Source of the DNA: an uncultured Collinsella sp.
Lineage (GTDB): Bacteria > Actinomycetota > Coriobacteriia > Coriobacteriales > Coriobacteriaceae
NCBI GenBank assembly: GCA_902494535.1
Contig: CABUTO010000004.1
Span: 1-64,000, forward strand
DNA: 64,000 nucleotides
Direction of reading: 5' to 3'
Made by a program: the position numbers and the translations under genes
Part shown: positions 26,044 to 35,094 of the stretch, piece by piece
Numbering within the stretch: position 1 is the first letter of the stretch
Layout of the letters: each line of letters starts with the position of its first letter
The notes under the pieces: generated by a model
Database searches by the model: none
Seen by the model: the letters and a program-made list of their open reading frames with translations, nothing else
What the model was told of the DNA's origin: nothing

Positions 26044-27354
26044 ATGGACGAACTTTTTCACGTCAGTGAGCGCAAGTCCACAATCGGGACCGAACTCCGC
26101 GCTGGACTGACAACATTCCTGGCGATGGCCTACATCATCGCCGTCAACCCCGCGGTGCTCTCGGGCGCTGGCATCGATGCGGGAGCGCTCGCCTGCGCCA
26201 CCTGCCTGGGCGCCGGCATCATGACCATCTGCATGGGCATCTTCGCCAACCGCCCGCTCGCCTGCGCATCGGGCTTAGGCGTCAACGCGATGATCGCTGG
26301 AATCACCACCACCGTCTGCGGCGGTGACTGGCACGTGGCCATGAGCGTCATCTTCCTTGAGGGCGTCGTCATCTTGCTGCTCGTGCTTTGTGGCCTGCGT
26401 GAGGCCATCATGGACGCCATCCCGGTTGTCCTGCGTCACGCCATCTCGGTGGGTCTGGGCCTGTTCATCGCCATGATTGGCCTGTGCGATGCCGGCATTA
26501 TCACCGCTGGCGCCGGTACACTCGTCGGTCTGGGCGACATCACCTCCCCCACCTTCATCGTCGGCATCATCTCCATCCTGGTGACGGTCGCCCTCGCCTG
26601 CCGCAACGTCCCCGGCTCGCTGCTCATCGGCATCGTCGTCGCCGTCATCGCCGGTATCCCCCTAGGTGTGACCCAGGCTCCGACCGGTATCATCGCCCCG
26701 CTCGACTTCTCGAGCATCGGTGGCCCCATCGCCGACGCCGGCGGCGTGCCCGCCATCGTCAAGGTCCTTACCGACCCCGCGCTCCTCGTCATCTCGTTCT
26801 CGCTGCTCATGAGTGACTTCTTCGACACCATGGGCACCGCGATGGCCGTGGCCAAGCAGGGCGAGTTCCTCACCGACGACGGCAACGTCGAGAATATCAA
26901 GGAGATCCTGATCGTCGACTCCGCCGCCGCTGCTGTGGGCGGTTTCATGGGTGTCTCCTCCATCACCACCTTCGTCGAGTCCACTTCCGGCGCCGCCGAC
27001 GGTGGCCGCACGGGCCTCACCTCCGTCACCACCGGCGTGCTGTTCATTCTCGCCGCGTTCTTCTCCCCCATCGTCACCATCGTTTCCAGCGCCGCCACCT
27101 GCGGTGCTCTGGTCTACGTCGGCTACCTCATGATGAGCGAGGCCTCCGAGATCGACTGGTCCGACGTGTCGCAGGGTTTCCCGGCGTTCATGATTGTCGC
27201 CGGCGTGCCCTTCACCTACTCCATCTCTGCCGGCATCGGCCTGGGCTTTATCGCCTACGTGGTCGTCGCGCTCTTTAAGGGCGAGGCCTCCAAGATCAAG
27301 CCGCTCATGTGGATCGCAGCCCTTGCCTTCCTTGTCTACTTCTTCGTGGCGTAA
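26044..27354 (+). CDS. AzgA-like purine permease (NCS2 superfamily)
   Basis: Probable guanine/hypoxanthine or adenine uptake, 436 aa, about 12-14 membrane helices. TELRAGLTTFLAMAYIIAVNP at the N-terminus is the AzgA/PbuG mark; DFFDTMGTAMAVAKQ holds the conserved substrate-site acidic motif. AAGGAAAGG lies upstream of the ATG at 26044. I looked for a purine riboswitch in the leader and did not see its conserved loops. Confidence 0.92.
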   Translation: MDELFHVSERKSTIGTELRAGLTTFLAMAYIIAVNPAVLSGAGIDAGALACATCLGAGIMTICMGIFANRPLACASGLGVNAMIAGITTTVCGGDWHVAMSVIFLEGVVILLLVLCGLREAIMDAIPVVLRHAISVGLGLFIAMIGLCDAGIITAGAGTLVGLGDITSPTFIVGIISILVTVALACRNVPGSLLIGIVVAVIAGIPLGVTQAPTGIIAPLDFSSIGGPIADAGGVPAIVKVLTDPALLVISFSLLMSDFFDTMGTAMAVAKQGEFLTDDGNVENIKEILIVDSAAAAVGGFMGVSSITTFVESTSGAADGGRTGLTSVTTGVLFILAAFFSPIVTIVSSAATCGALVYVGYLMMSEASEIDWSDVSQGFPAFMIVAGVPFTYSISAGIGLGFIAYVVVALFKGEASKIKPLMWIAALAFLVYFFVA

Positions 27355-27381
27355 CGGCATAGTCTGCTAAAGCAAAACAAC

Positions 27382-27424
27382 AAGGCGCGGAATCGCATCG
27401 AGCGGCTCCGCGCCTTTCTTTTAG
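27382..27424 (+). terminator. Purine permease terminator
   Basis: AAGGCGCGGA pairs with TCCGCGCCTT; TTCTTTT follows. Confidence 0.85.
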
Positions 27425-27491
27425 CGTCTGCCCCCGTGTCAGCGTGCGACAATTAAGGCTGTCAATATCACAACACCGAGAGAAGCCTGCC

Positions 27492-28157
27492 TTGGAAGCG
27501 CATCATAAGCAGATAACCGTTTATTCAGAGTGTGCGGAAGGCGCGCCCGTCATCTACCTCCCCGTGGTTATGGGCGACGGTAGTGAAGTCTACGAGCGCT
27601 GCCGAGAGCTCGATTGCCCGCCGTTCACCCTTGTCGCCATTGGAGGGCTCGATTGGAATCGCGAGCTGAGCCCCTGGGAATGTGAGGGAACTATACGAGA
27701 TGCCGAGCCCTTTGGTGGACAGGCTGCTGGTTTTCTTGACGAGTTGTTGAAGCAGATAATCCCCCAGGCCGAATCATCGCTCCCGCAACCGCCCGCCTGG
27801 CGCGGCGTTGCCGGCTACTCGTTGGCGGGTCTTTTTGCACTGTGGGCACTTTGGCAAACAGATGTCTTTGAGCGCGCAGCGAGTGCATCGGGGTCGTTAT
27901 GGTTCCCCGGCTTTATCGACTACGCGCGCGAGCGCACGATGACGGCTACGCCCGACGCCGCCTATCTGTCGCTCGGTAAAAAGGAAACCAAGACGCCCAA
28001 CCGCATGATGCGGCACGTACTCGACGATACGCACGCGATGGAAGAGCTGCTTATCGAGCGTGACATTCCAACAACGCTGGAGCTCAACCCCGGCAATCAC
28101 TTTGCCCAAACTGACCTGCGCATGGCGCGCGGCATCCACTGGATACTGACGCATTAA
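27492..28157 (+). CDS. Alpha/beta-hydrolase esterase (IroE/Fes-like)
   Basis: 221 aa. The nucleophile serine is in GYSLAGLFALWAL and the catalytic His is probably in NPGNHFAQ, the pattern of small putative esterases of the siderophore-esterase superfamily. The start is uncertain: a TTG at 27492 is chosen since the preceding 16 codons look like promoter sequence, but an ATG at 27444 is in frame. No signal peptide is present. The substrate is unknown and no siderophore genes are nearby. Confidence 0.8.
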   Translation: MEAHHKQITVYSECAEGAPVIYLPVVMGDGSEVYERCRELDCPPFTLVAIGGLDWNRELSPWECEGTIRDAEPFGGQAAGFLDELLKQIIPQAESSLPQPPAWRGVAGYSLAGLFALWALWQTDVFERAASASGSLWFPGFIDYARERTMTATPDAAYLSLGKKETKTPNRMMRHVLDDTHAMEELLIERDIPTTLELNPGNHFAQTDLRMARGIHWILTH

Positions 28158-28197
28158 AAATGGCGTCCACGCGTACATACGCATGGACGCCATTTTT
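28156..28197. terminator. Bidirectional terminator
   Basis: AAAAATGGCGTCCA pairs perfectly with TGGACGCCATTTTT between convergent genes. The stop codon of the esterase overlaps its left arm. Confidence 0.9.
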
Positions 28198-28217
28198 AAT
28201 TTGGCTGAACGCAGCTA

Positions 28218-29552
28218 CTATTCGGCAGTCTCCTCAAGCTCGGAAGTATCGAACTCAAAGTCATTACCGGGCAGGATGGCGTTGAGCACAATGCCCACCA
28301 GCGAGCCCACGGCAAGGCCCGAAAGCGAAATCGTCACGCCGCCCAGCTCCAGCACGATGGCACCGGCGGTACTGTAGGCAATGCCGAGCGAAAGCACGAG
28401 CACCAAAGCCGCAACCAGCACATTGCGGTTGTTCTGGAAATCGACCTGGTTTTCGATAAGGTTGCGAACGCCCACGGCACTGATCATGCCGTAGAGCACG
28501 AGCGACACGCCGCCGATTACACACGCCGGCATAGCAGCGATCACAGCAGCAAACTTGGGGCAGAACGAAAGCACGATGGCGCAGCAGGCGGCAATGCGAA
28601 TCACGCGCGGGTCGAACACGCGCGTCAGGGCAAGCACGCCGGTGTTCTCGCCATACGTCGTATTGGCGGGGGCGCCAAAAAGCGATGCCAAGATGGTCGC
28701 CAGGCCATCGCCGAGCAAGGTACGGTGCAGACCGGGATCGGCAATGTAATTGCGTTCGCAGGTAGAGCCAATGGCGGAGATATCGCCGATATGCTCGATC
28801 ATAGTTGCAAAGGCCAGCGGCATGATGGTGATGATGGCCGTCGTGGCAAGACCGCTATCGAACTGCGGTCCAAAGAGCGCAAACACGGTGTTGTCCCACA
28901 CGACGGGCAAGCCAACCCAGGGGGCAGCTGCGACGCCAGAGAAGTCGACCTCACCCAACGCAGCCGCAACGGCATAGCTCACCACCACGCCCAGCAGAAT
29001 CGGCACGATCTTGACCATGCCGCGGCCCCAGATGTTGCAGATGATGATCACGGCCACAGCGATAACGGCGACAAGCCAGTTGGTCTGACAGTTGGCAATG
29101 GCAGAGCTCGCTAGGATCAGGCCGATGGAAATGACGATGGGGCCGGTCACCACCGGCGGAAAGAAGCGCATGACACGTTTGGCGCCAAATGCGCGGAACA
29201 GCGCCGCCAGCACCGGATAGAGCAGGCCGGCGCAGGCAACGCCCAGGCAAGCGTAGGGCAAAAGCTCGGCCTCGCCGTTGGGTGCAATGGCGGCATAACC
29301 AGCGATAAAGGCAAACGACGAGCCCAGAAACGCGGGCACCTTACCACGCGATAGAAAATGAAACAGCAGCGTGCCGATGCCGGCGAACAGAAGCGTCGCC
29401 GAAACGGAAAGGCCGGTGAGCACGGGCACGAGCACCGTGGCTCCGAACATCGCAAACATGTGTTGCAAACCCAACACGAACATGCGCGGGCGGCCGAGCG
29501 ATGATGCATCGTAGATGGCATCGGTGACGGCGGGCGTCGAGGATTGGGACAT
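28218..29552 (-). CDS. uraA: Uracil permease (NCS2, UraA type)
   Basis: Uracil/H+ symporter, 444 aa with about 14 helices. Family features are LGLQHMFAMFGATVLVP at the start, FLGSSFAFI, and NTTYGENTGVLALTRVF in the C-terminal half. GAAAGGACTTCC precedes the ATG. Other uracil-xanthine permeases share these motifs, so the exact base is inferred. Confidence 0.92.
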   Translation of the reverse strand: MSQSSTPAVTDAIYDASSLGRPRMFVLGLQHMFAMFGATVLVPVLTGLSVSATLLFAGIGTLLFHFLSRGKVPAFLGSSFAFIAGYAAIAPNGEAELLPYACLGVACAGLLYPVLAALFRAFGAKRVMRFFPPVVTGPIVISIGLILASSAIANCQTNWLVAVIAVAVIIICNIWGRGMVKIVPILLGVVVSYAVAAALGEVDFSGVAAAPWVGLPVVWDNTVFALFGPQFDSGLATTAIITIMPLAFATMIEHIGDISAIGSTCERNYIADPGLHRTLLGDGLATILASLFGAPANTTYGENTGVLALTRVFDPRVIRIAACCAIVLSFCPKFAAVIAAMPACVIGGVSLVLYGMISAVGVRNLIENQVDFQNNRNVLVAALVLVLSLGIAYSTAGAIVLELGGVTISLSGLAVGSLVGIVLNAILPGNDFEFDTSELEETAE

Positions 29553-29675
29553 GGAAGTCCTTTCATGATGGAAGGGCGATCAGGCATATCGGATAACCTG
29601 CCCGAACGATACGATCCGGACCATTGTACGTGATACGTCATGTCTCGCGCGCGCCGTTACCTGCAAGCGGTAGCG

Positions 29676-30809
29676 TTACTTCCAAACGCGCTCGGCAATG
29701 CGCTTGACCAGCGCGATCTTTGCCCACTGTTCGTCCTCGGTCAGCTTGTTGCCAATCTCGCAGCTGGCAAAGCCGCACTGGGGCGACAGGTACAGGTTCT
29801 CGAGCGGCACATACTTCGCGGCCTCGTGGATACGTTCGACGATAACGTCCTCGTCCTCAAGCTCAGCCGCCTTGGTGGTCACCAGACCCAGCACGACCTT
29901 CTTGCCGGGAGCAACGTACTTGAGCGGCTCAAAGCCACCGGCGCGTGGCGTATCGAACTCAAGGTAGAACGCGTCAACGTTCTCATGTACGAACAGGTAC
30001 GGCGCAATGGGATCGTAACCACCCTCGAAGGCATACGTGGAGTGATAGTTGCCGCGGCACACGTGCGTGTTGATAACCAGATCGTCGGGCTTGCCCGCGA
30101 TGGCGGCATTGTTGAGCGCCACGCCCAGCTCGCTCACCTTTTGCAGGTCAACCGGGCTCATGCCGGTCTTGGACACAAAGTCGGTATCGCAATAGATGCC
30201 CCAGGTGCAGTCATCAAATTGGATGTTGCGGCAGCCTGCTGCGTACAGGTCGGCAATCACGGCGCGGTATGCTTCGGCAATGGCATCGGCGAGCTCTTCG
30301 TCGGTCTTATAGACGGCACGCAGGCTCTCCTGCTGGCCATCACAGCGGTCGAGTGTGACTTCGGAGAACGTCTGGATCGGCGCCGGAATGGTCTGGCGCG
30401 CGATCTGGCCCTCACCCTCGAGCGACTTGACAAATTTGAAGTGCTCGACGAACGGATGGTTCTCGCCGCTAATGGGACCGGTTACCACGGCGGTGTCGGC
30501 AGTAGTCTCCTCATCGTGAAACATGTAGCCCGTGCGCGAGGCGCGGCGCTCAATGCCGTTGAGTCCCCACATAAAATCGAGGTGCCAGTAGCTGCGGCGG
30601 AACTCGCCATCGGTAATCACCTGCAGGCCGGCAGCCTTCTGCTTGGCCACTAAGTCGCGGATGGCCTCGTCCTCGACGGCCTTAAGGCCGGAAGCGTCGA
30701 GTTTACCCGCGACATAGGCGGCACGGGCATCCTTTACAGCCTGCGGACGAAGAAAACTGCCGACGATATCGGCGCGAAACGGCGCGTTCGGTTGAATCGA
30801 AGTGCTCAT
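29676..30809 (-). CDS. MetE C-terminal-like methyltransferase (YxjG/YxjH type)
   Basis: Cobalamin-independent methionine-synthase-like protein of 377 aa containing only the catalytic barrel. Zinc-site residues are seen in HVCRGNYHS and SPQCGFAS, and substrate-site features in DGEFRRSYW and QFDDCTWG. Short forms like this are proposed to use a methyl donor other than the polyglutamyl folate used by full MetE. AAAGGGAG precedes the ATG at 30809. A LysR gene lies upstream on the same strand and a LysR-type dyad sits between them. Confidence 0.88.
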   Translation of the reverse strand: MSTSIQPNAPFRADIVGSFLRPQAVKDARAAYVAGKLDASGLKAVEDEAIRDLVAKQKAAGLQVITDGEFRRSYWHLDFMWGLNGIERRASRTGYMFHDEETTADTAVVTGPISGENHPFVEHFKFVKSLEGEGQIARQTIPAPIQTFSEVTLDRCDGQQESLRAVYKTDEELADAIAEAYRAVIADLYAAGCRNIQFDDCTWGIYCDTDFVSKTGMSPVDLQKVSELGVALNNAAIAGKPDDLVINTHVCRGNYHSTYAFEGGYDPIAPYLFVHENVDAFYLEFDTPRAGGFEPLKYVAPGKKVVLGLVTTKAAELEDEDVIVERIHEAAKYVPLENLYLSPQCGFASCEIGNKLTEDEQWAKIALVKRIAERVWK

Positions 30810-30850
30810 AGATATCTCCCTTTGCATTGGTTGCTTTACTGGGACAGAGT

Positions 30851-30862
30851 ATGAGCGCTCAT
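30851..30862. promoter_or_regulatory. Short dyad before the MetE-like gene
   Basis: ATGAGCGCTCAT, a perfect 12-bp palindrome 42 bp upstream of the start codon. Confidence 0.4.
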
Positions 30863-30896
30863 ATGGTCATCGTAAAATATACGTTTATAACAGTTT

Positions 30897-30917
30897 GATA
30901 TAGATGCTTCCTATATC
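30897..30917. promoter_or_regulatory. LysR-type binding dyad
   Basis: GATATAG and CTATATC separated by seven bases, containing a T-N11-A core. It lies between the LysR gene and the MetE-like gene, as expected for an activator site. Confidence 0.6.
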
Positions 30918-30964
30918 AGTCTGGACTGTCATAAAGAGACTTGAACCGTGCGGAGCACAGCAGC

Positions 30965-31861
30965 CTAGATATGCTGACGAATCGCGTCAATATAGGCCCG
31001 ACCGTAGCGCGTGAGCGTCGTGTTCTTGCGCGTGATGATGCCAATCTCCATGTACTCGTCCACGTCGAGCGGAATCGAGATAATGCCGGGGCCGTTGAGC
31101 TCGTGGCTGATCACGCCCGAGCATACCGTGTAGCCGTTGAGGCCCATGGCCAAATTGAACAACGTCGCACGGTCGCGCACGCGGATATTTTTGCGACGCT
31201 CAAAGGTCGAGGTCAGCTCCTCGGAATAGTAGAACGAGTTATAACTGCCCTGCTCGTAGGACAAAAACGGGTAGTCTTCCAAGTCCTCGAGCGTCACGCT
31301 GGAGCGGCCAGCCAGCGGATGGTCGGCGCATACAAAGACATGCGGCGCGGCGCAGAAGAGCCCCTCGAATACGAGCTCGTTGGCGGCGAGCATGCGCTCG
31401 ATAACCTCGCGGTTGTGCTCCGACAGATACAGGATGCCGAGCTCACTTTTCATGTGCGCGACATCCTCGATAATCTCGTGAGTCTGCTCCTCGCGCAGGG
31501 TGAAGTCGTAACGCGCGGCATCGAACTCGCGGATCACATCGACAAACGCATTAACGGCAAAGGAATAATGCTGGCAGCTCACACTAAAGTGCGGCACCTG
31601 CTCGGACGTACCTTTGTACTTGCCCTCGAGCAGGTCGGCCTGGTCGAGCACCTGGCGCGCGTACCCCAAGAAGGTCTCGCCTTCCTCGGACACAATGACA
31701 CCCTTGTTGGTGCGCTCAAAGATATGCACACCCATCTCGTTTTCGAGATCGCGGATCGACGCGGTAATCGAAGGCTGCGACACAAAGAGCCGGCGCGAGG
31801 CCTCGGTGATGCTGCCGCATTCGGCAACTTTGACGACATATCTGAGTTGCTGGAGCTTCAT
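30965..31861 (-). CDS. LysR-family regulator, probable control of the MetE-like gene
   Basis: 298 aa with an N-terminal winged helix (GSITEASRRLFVSQPSITAS) and a CysB/MetR-like effector domain. AGGGAGAAAGCC precedes the ATG at 31861 and overlaps the end of the HAD gene, so the two are cotranscribed. Position next to a MetE-type gene suggests control of methionine or sulfur metabolism; this is inference. Confidence 0.9.
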   Translation of the reverse strand: MKLQQLRYVVKVAECGSITEASRRLFVSQPSITASIRDLENEMGVHIFERTNKGVIVSEEGETFLGYARQVLDQADLLEGKYKGTSEQVPHFSVSCQHYSFAVNAFVDVIREFDAARYDFTLREEQTHEIIEDVAHMKSELGILYLSEHNREVIERMLAANELVFEGLFCAAPHVFVCADHPLAGRSSVTLEDLEDYPFLSYEQGSYNSFYYSEELTSTFERRKNIRVRDRATLFNLAMGLNGYTVCSGVISHELNGPGIISIPLDVDEYMEIGIITRKNTTLTRYGRAYIDAIRQHI

Positions 31862-31871
31862 GGCTTTCTCC

Positions 31872-32780
31872 CTAGACGTTTGTGACGTCGAAACCCGCCG
31901 TGTCCATTTGGCTCATAAACGACGGCATCTCCCCCGTCGCGGCGCAGGCAGCAATCTGATGCAGAGCCCCGGCAACCGCATCATCTGCCGCAGCGCCGAT
32001 ATGCCAGCGTGCGGCAGCCGTGACGGCCTCGTTGGCATTGGCGACTGCAACGGAGTTGGGAACGGCATCGATCATGGGCAAATCGTTATCGGAATCGCCG
32101 AATACGGCCACCTCGTCGGGCATCAGGCCCAAAGCACGCGCCAGCTCCAGCGCAGCGCAGCCCTTGTCCCAGCCGGTCGGAAGAACGTCGAACAGGCGCA
32201 CGCGGTTGTTGGGAAACACGAGCGAGAGCTCCGGCACCTCAGCGGCAACACGCTCGCGCAGCTCGGCGAGCTCCTCGCGCGAACGGGCACTCCAGATATT
32301 CGCCTTGTATACCGGGGCATCGTCAACGACAGGACGACAGGGAGCCTCTTCGCCCTTGAGCCACGCGTTGCCGCCTGACTTCATGGCGCGACGCACACGC
32401 TCGGGATCGCTTGTCACGCAATAGGCATCGTTATTCCAAAAGTCATCACCCAGACGGTAGACCTTCAAATACGTATCTTCGGTCTCCTGTTCAAAATAAT
32501 CGGCTAAGCGCATAAGGGCATCGTTATCGATTGCGCGCGAGGCGACTACTTCGCCGTCGACAAACATCACCTGGCCGTTACAGAACGCGCCAGTCGAGAA
32601 GCACTCGGAACGATTTTTGAACATCCAGCCCATCGCGGACGGCTGACGACCCGAAACCGGGCCAAAGTGCAGACCCGCCGCCTGCATGGCATGGATACCC
32701 TCAATGGCGTAGTCGCTGGCGCCGTCATGCCCAGCAGGAATCAGCGTATCGTCCATATCGGTCAGCACAAGTTTGATCAT
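31872..32780 (-). CDS. HAD-family (Cof-type) phosphatase
   Basis: 302 aa. The nucleophile and acid/base Asp are in LVLTDMDDTL (Asp8, Asp10), and motif IV is GDSDNDLPM. The large cap is of the Cof (type IIB) kind. Such proteins dephosphorylate sugar phosphates, PLP or flavin precursors; the substrate is not predictable here. AGGGGA precedes the ATG; longer upstream frames run into the thiM leader and are rejected. Confidence 0.9.
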   Translation of the reverse strand: MIKLVLTDMDDTLIPAGHDGASDYAIEGIHAMQAAGLHFGPVSGRQPSAMGWMFKNRSECFSTGAFCNGQVMFVDGEVVASRAIDNDALMRLADYFEQETEDTYLKVYRLGDDFWNNDAYCVTSDPERVRRAMKSGGNAWLKGEEAPCRPVVDDAPVYKANIWSARSREELAELRERVAAEVPELSLVFPNNRVRLFDVLPTGWDKGCAALELARALGLMPDEVAVFGDSDNDLPMIDAVPNSVAVANANEAVTAAARWHIGAAADDAVAGALHQIAACAATGEMPSFMSQMDTAGFDVTNV

Positions 32781-32823
32781 AAGGTCCCCTCGGTCATTCT
32801 TAATCCCGTCTATTGTACCGACC

Positions 32824-32923
32824 CGCCAAAAAGGGACAGGTTTATTTTGACAGGTTTTATCTGGGCGAATGAAAAAGCCCGGTTGCCACCTACCAAAATA
32901 AACCTGTCCCTTATTGGCAGGTG
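32824..32923. repeat. Two inverted copies of the CCTGTCCC / GCCCAGATAAAACC element
   Basis: 32824-32867 is the reverse-oriented copy and 32887-32923 a shorter forward copy. Together they form a ~100-bp imperfect palindrome between the HAD gene and the TPP riboswitch. They match the elements at 14891 and 54547. Confidence 0.85.
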
Positions 32924-32949
32924 CGCTAGTATAGGGAACAACAGATTCG

Positions 32950-33041
32950 ATGCGGGAGTGCCGGCGGTGCAAACCACAAGGCTGAGAGGGCATGAGGCCC
33001 AATCCTTTGAACCTGTCAGTTAATGCTGGCGTAGGGAGCAT
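32950..33041 (+). ncRNA. TPP riboswitch (THI element)
   Basis: The conserved thiamin-pyrophosphate aptamer parts appear in order: GGCTGAGAGGG, ATCCTTTGAACCTGTCAGTT, then AATGCTGGCGTAGGGA. ATGC and GCAT at the ends close helix P1. It lies upstream of thiM and is followed by an intrinsic terminator, so TPP should switch the operon off by early termination. Confidence 0.96.
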
Positions 33042-33053
33042 GCCGCCTTTGCA

Positions 33054-33084
33054 GGGGCGCTGTCTATGCACAGCGCCCCTTTTC
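33054..33084 (+). terminator. Riboswitch expression-platform terminator
   Basis: GGGGCGCTGT pairs with ACAGCGCCCC around six bases and is followed by TTTTC. It lies between the aptamer and thiM. Confidence 0.88.
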
Positions 33085-33105
33085 TATGCCAAGGAGGCAT
33101 GTGCA

Positions 33106-33945
33106 GTGATTGATTCGGAACAGCTTAAGCAAAATGTGGTCAAGGCCGTGGAGGAAATTCGCGCCACCAATCCGATGGCGGGCTCCATCACCAACACGGT
33201 GACGATCGACTTTGTCGCCAACGCGCAGCTCGCCGTGGGCGGATCGGCCGCCATGGTCTATCTGCCCGACGAGGGCGAGGCGCTCGTTGCCGGCGGTGGC
33301 GCCATCTACCTCAATATGGGCACACTCTTCCCCATCTACGAGCAGACGATTCCCCGCGCGGCGAAGGCGGCACACGACGCCGGCAAGCCCTGGGTGCTCG
33401 ACCCGGTGGGCCTGGGCATCGGTAGCCTGCGCACCCAGCTGGTAAACGGACTCAAGCAGAACAAGCCCGCCATCGTGCGCGGCAACGCCTCCGAGATCAT
33501 CGCGCTTGCCGGCCTGTGGGGTCTTGAGGGCGAGGCGGCCGATCTGAGCCGCGTACGCGGTGTCGATACCACCGACACGGTAGACGCCGCCCGCGATGCC
33601 GCCGTGGCGCTCGCCCGCTACACCGGCGGCGCCGTGGTCGTCTCGGGCGAAGTCGACCTGATTACCGACGGCACGACCGTGGCCAAGTCCCACGGCGGCA
33701 GCCCGCTCATGTCCAAGATCACCGGTTGCGGCTGCTCGCAGGGCGGCGTGCTGGCCGTGTACGCCTGCGCCGCCGACCCGTTTACGGCCGCCGTCTGCGG
33801 TACCGCCGTCTACAACGTTGCCGGCACGCGTGCCGCCGCCGTCGCCGATGCCCCGGCAAGCTTTAAGGTCGCCTTTATCGACGAGCTCTACCGCGCGACC
33901 GCCCAAGACATCGCCGATAACCGACTCGAGCTCGAGGAGGCATAA
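33106..33945 (+). CDS. thiM: Hydroxyethylthiazole kinase
   Basis: Phosphorylates hydroxyethylthiazole for thiamine salvage; 279 aa, ribokinase-like fold. Typical stretches are NSxTNTVTIDFVAN-like SITNTVTIDFVANAQLAVGG, WVLDPVGLG, RGNASEIIAL and the catalytic-Cys loop KITGCGCSQGGVLA. The GTG at 33106 is set by AAGGAGGCATGTGCA just upstream. First gene of a TPP-controlled operon. Confidence 0.96.
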   Translation: MIDSEQLKQNVVKAVEEIRATNPMAGSITNTVTIDFVANAQLAVGGSAAMVYLPDEGEALVAGGGAIYLNMGTLFPIYEQTIPRAAKAAHDAGKPWVLDPVGLGIGSLRTQLVNGLKQNKPAIVRGNASEIIALAGLWGLEGEAADLSRVRGVDTTDTVDAARDAAVALARYTGGAVVVSGEVDLITDGTTVAKSHGGSPLMSKITGCGCSQGGVLAVYACAADPFTAAVCGTAVYNVAGTRAAAVADAPASFKVAFIDELYRATAQDIADNRLELEEA

Positions 33946-33948
33946 GCC

Positions 33949-34290
33949 ATGTCCGAGCCCGCAACCAATACCGGTATGAACACGCTCGTTGCTGTAGCCA
34001 TCGCCCCGTGCGGCACCGGCGATGAGCTATCCGCCGAGGTCGCCGAGGTCGTGCGCGTCATTCGCGAGAGCGGCCTTCCCAACCACACCACCTCGATGTT
34101 CACCGAGATCGAGGGCGACTGGGACGAGGTCATGCAGGTCGTGCGCGACGCAACCTTTGTGTTGGCGAGCAAGGGCATCCGCACCGAAGTCGTGCTCAAA
34201 GCCGATATTCGACCCGGATTTACCGACACCATGACCGGCAAGCTCGAGCGCATGGAAGCACAGATCAAAAAGCAGGAGGAAGCACGATGA
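33949..34290 (+). CDS. MTH1187/YkoF-type thiamine-binding protein
   Basis: 113 aa, ferredoxin-like fold family whose members bind thiamine or its hydroxymethylpyrimidine part. VAVAIAPCGTG and TTSMFTEIEGDWDEVM match the family pattern. The start codon lies 3 bp after the thiM stop and the end overlaps thiE by ATGA, so all three are translationally coupled. Its place in this operon supports a role in thiamine salvage or sensing. Confidence 0.88.
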   Translation: MSEPATNTGMNTLVAVAIAPCGTGDELSAEVAEVVRVIRESGLPNHTTSMFTEIEGDWDEVMQVVRDATFVLASKGIRTEVVLKADIRPGFTDTMTGKLERMEAQIKKQEEAR

Positions 34291-34982
34291 GCATCCGCGA
34301 CAACCTTGATATCTCGGCCTATCTGGTACTCGGCCCCGAAAACACGCTGGGGCGTCCCGTGAGCGATGTGGTGGCCCAGGCGCTCGACGCAGGCTTTACC
34401 TGCATCCAGGTGCGCTCCAAGGTGGCAAGCGCCCGCGAGATCATCGCGCTGACGGGCGATGCCGCGCAGGCTATCGCACAGGCTGGCAAGACCGGTCAGG
34501 TCGCCCTGTTAATCGACGACCGCCTGGACTGCGTACTCGCCGCGCGCGAGCAGGGTATTGCTGTCGACGGCGTGCACGTGGGTCAGAGCGATATTCCCGT
34601 CGAGGTCTGCCGCAAACTTTTGGGCCCCGATGCCATCGTGGGCCTTTCGGCCCGTTGCGAGGAGATGCTCGAGTACGTCAAGACCGCCGACATGAGCCTA
34701 GTCGACTACCTAGGCATCGGCCCGCTCCACGAGACCGAGACCAAGCGCGACTGCGGACGCGCGGCCGACGGCTCTATCATCACCAAGAGCTTTGAGGACC
34801 TGGCCGCACTCCACGCGGCAAGCCCCGTGCCCATCGTGGTGGGCGGCGGCGTCAAGACGGCCGACCTGCCGCAGCTCAAGGCCACCGGCGTCGATGGCTT
34901 CTTTGTGGTGAGCGCCGTCTGCAGTGCCGACGACCCCCACGCCGCGGCCAAGGAACTCGTCGACACCTGGCAGCAGGCATAG
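34287..34982 (+). CDS. thiE: Thiamine-phosphate synthase
   Basis: Joins hydroxymethylpyrimidine diphosphate and thiazole phosphate. 231 aa TIM barrel with IQVRSKVAS, LIDDRLDC, GVHVGQSDI, DYLGIGPLHET and VGGGVKTADL. AGGAGGAAGCACG precedes the ATG. No thiD, thiC or thiG is in the window, so the operon looks like salvage. Confidence 0.96.
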   Translation: MSIRDNLDISAYLVLGPENTLGRPVSDVVAQALDAGFTCIQVRSKVASAREIIALTGDAAQAIAQAGKTGQVALLIDDRLDCVLAAREQGIAVDGVHVGQSDIPVEVCRKLLGPDAIVGLSARCEEMLEYVKTADMSLVDYLGIGPLHETETKRDCGRAADGSIITKSFEDLAALHAASPVPIVVGGGVKTADLPQLKATGVDGFFVVSAVCSADDPHAAAKELVDTWQQA

Positions 34983-35027
34983 ACTCAAGCCGAGCAGCCG
35001 ATTCGCAGCCTCATATCTTCAATAGCG

Positions 35028-35070
35028 AAAAGCACATCCCAGTTTGGACCTCCATTCCGGGATGCGCTTT
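35028..35070. terminator. Bidirectional hairpin after thiE
   Basis: AAAGC-CATCCC pairs with GGGATG-GCTTT between convergent thiE and the patatin gene. Confidence 0.7.
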
Positions 35071-35094
35071 CCGCCGAGTCCACGGCAGTTTGCC

